Shown here in pieces: positions 5,259 through 5,472 of a stretch of 5,472 bases of DNA. Below the pieces are notes generated by a model. The model saw nothing but the letters and a program-made list of their open reading frames with translations. It was not told where the DNA came from and made no database searches. Source of the stretch: an uncultured Candidatus Competibacteraceae bacterium (GTDB lineage Bacteria > Pseudomonadota > Gammaproteobacteria > Competibacterales > Competibacteraceae); the NCBI GenBank assembly GCA_937960715.1, contig CALGOO010000179.1, positions 1-5,472 on the forward strand, read 5' to 3'. Position numbers and translations under genes: made by a program. The first letter of the stretch is position 1, and each line of letters starts with the position of its first letter.

Positions 5259-5472
5259 ATGGCCAAAGAATTGTACGACATCGCCGAACAGCCGCCGCTG
5301 GGCGTAGTGCCCCCCAAGATGCACGCCTGGCTGATCCGCCCGGAGCGCTTTGGGACGCCGATGCAGGCGTTTCAGCAGGAAGTGGTGGACACGCCGGCCA
5401 TTGCCGACGACGAAGTACTGGTCTACGTGATGGCGGCGGGCATCAACTACAACAACGTCTGGGCCGGGCTGG
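5259..5472 (+). CDS. ccr: Crotonyl-CoA carboxylase/reductase, N-terminal part (cut by window edge)
   Basis: The 71 visible codons begin MAKELYDIAEQPPLGVVPPK, followed by MHAWLIRPERFGTP, QEVVDTPAIADDEVLVYVMAAG and INYNNVWAGL. This matches the N-terminus of Ccr from Rhodobacter and relatives (KDLYEIGEMPPLGHVP, MYAWAIRRERHGEP, HEVLVLVMAAGVNYNGIWAGL) nearly motif for motif. Ccr, of the medium-chain dehydrogenase/reductase superfamily, carries out NADPH-dependent reductive carboxylation of crotonyl-CoA to ethylmalonyl-CoA, the key step of the ethylmalonyl-CoA pathway for acetate assimilation. The nucleotide-binding and CO2-binding residues lie beyond the edge, so a plain crotonyl- or acryloyl-CoA reductase cannot be excluded. 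A weak GAGA precedes the ATG. The 65-base gap after can has no evident terminator, so co-transcription is possible. Confidence 0.85.
   Translation, partial: MAKELYDIAEQPPLGVVPPKMHAWLIRPERFGTPMQAFQQEVVDTPAIADDEVLVYVMAAGINYNNVWAGL

Noticed and set aside
1..5472. CRISPR array, tRNA or rRNA, or insertion sequence
   Set aside because: No regularly spaced repeats, cloverleaf-like segments, rRNA-like stretches or transposase frames were seen.

Overview
This is a GC-rich proteobacterial chromosomal window, most likely gammaproteobacterial. The reasons are an NhaR-type LysR regulator, a beta-carbonic anhydrase that keeps the residue numbering of E. coli Can, and a REP-like palindrome with a GTGG head like those of Pseudomonas and enterics. 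A crotonyl-CoA carboxylase/reductase start suggests an organism with the ethylmalonyl-CoA pathway or related PHA/acetate metabolism. The genus cannot be fixed from the sequence.

The window has two arms that diverge from a 204-base AT-rich intergenic region (3945-4148). The left arm (minus strand, read right to left) is defence and stress related. It starts with a 948-residue protein that fuses a PD-(D/E)xK-like nuclease to an N6-adenine methyltransferase, probably a single-chain type IIG-like restriction-modification enzyme. After a 72-base gap comes an AbrB-type antitoxin and PIN-domain toxin pair (VapBC-like) joined by an ATGA overlap. Then, 22 bases on, comes the 5' part of nhaR, which runs off the left edge.

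The right arm (plus strand) is housekeeping or metabolic. It holds a short HPF/RaiA-like ribosome-associated protein, then 16 bases later a beta-class carbonic anhydrase (can), then 65 bases later the first 71 codons of crotonyl-CoA carboxylase/reductase (ccr), cut by the right edge. These three could be co-transcribed. The pairing of a carbonic anhydrase with a CO2-fixing reductase makes biochemical sense.

The divergent junction holds one REP-like hairpin, a 9-bp direct repeat and a perfect 9-bp inverted repeat, and it probably carries the promoters for both arms. The main points of interest are the fused nuclease-methylase next to a toxin-antitoxin pair, the repeats in the junction, and the can-ccr adjacency. 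I do not see a clearly new multi-gene system.
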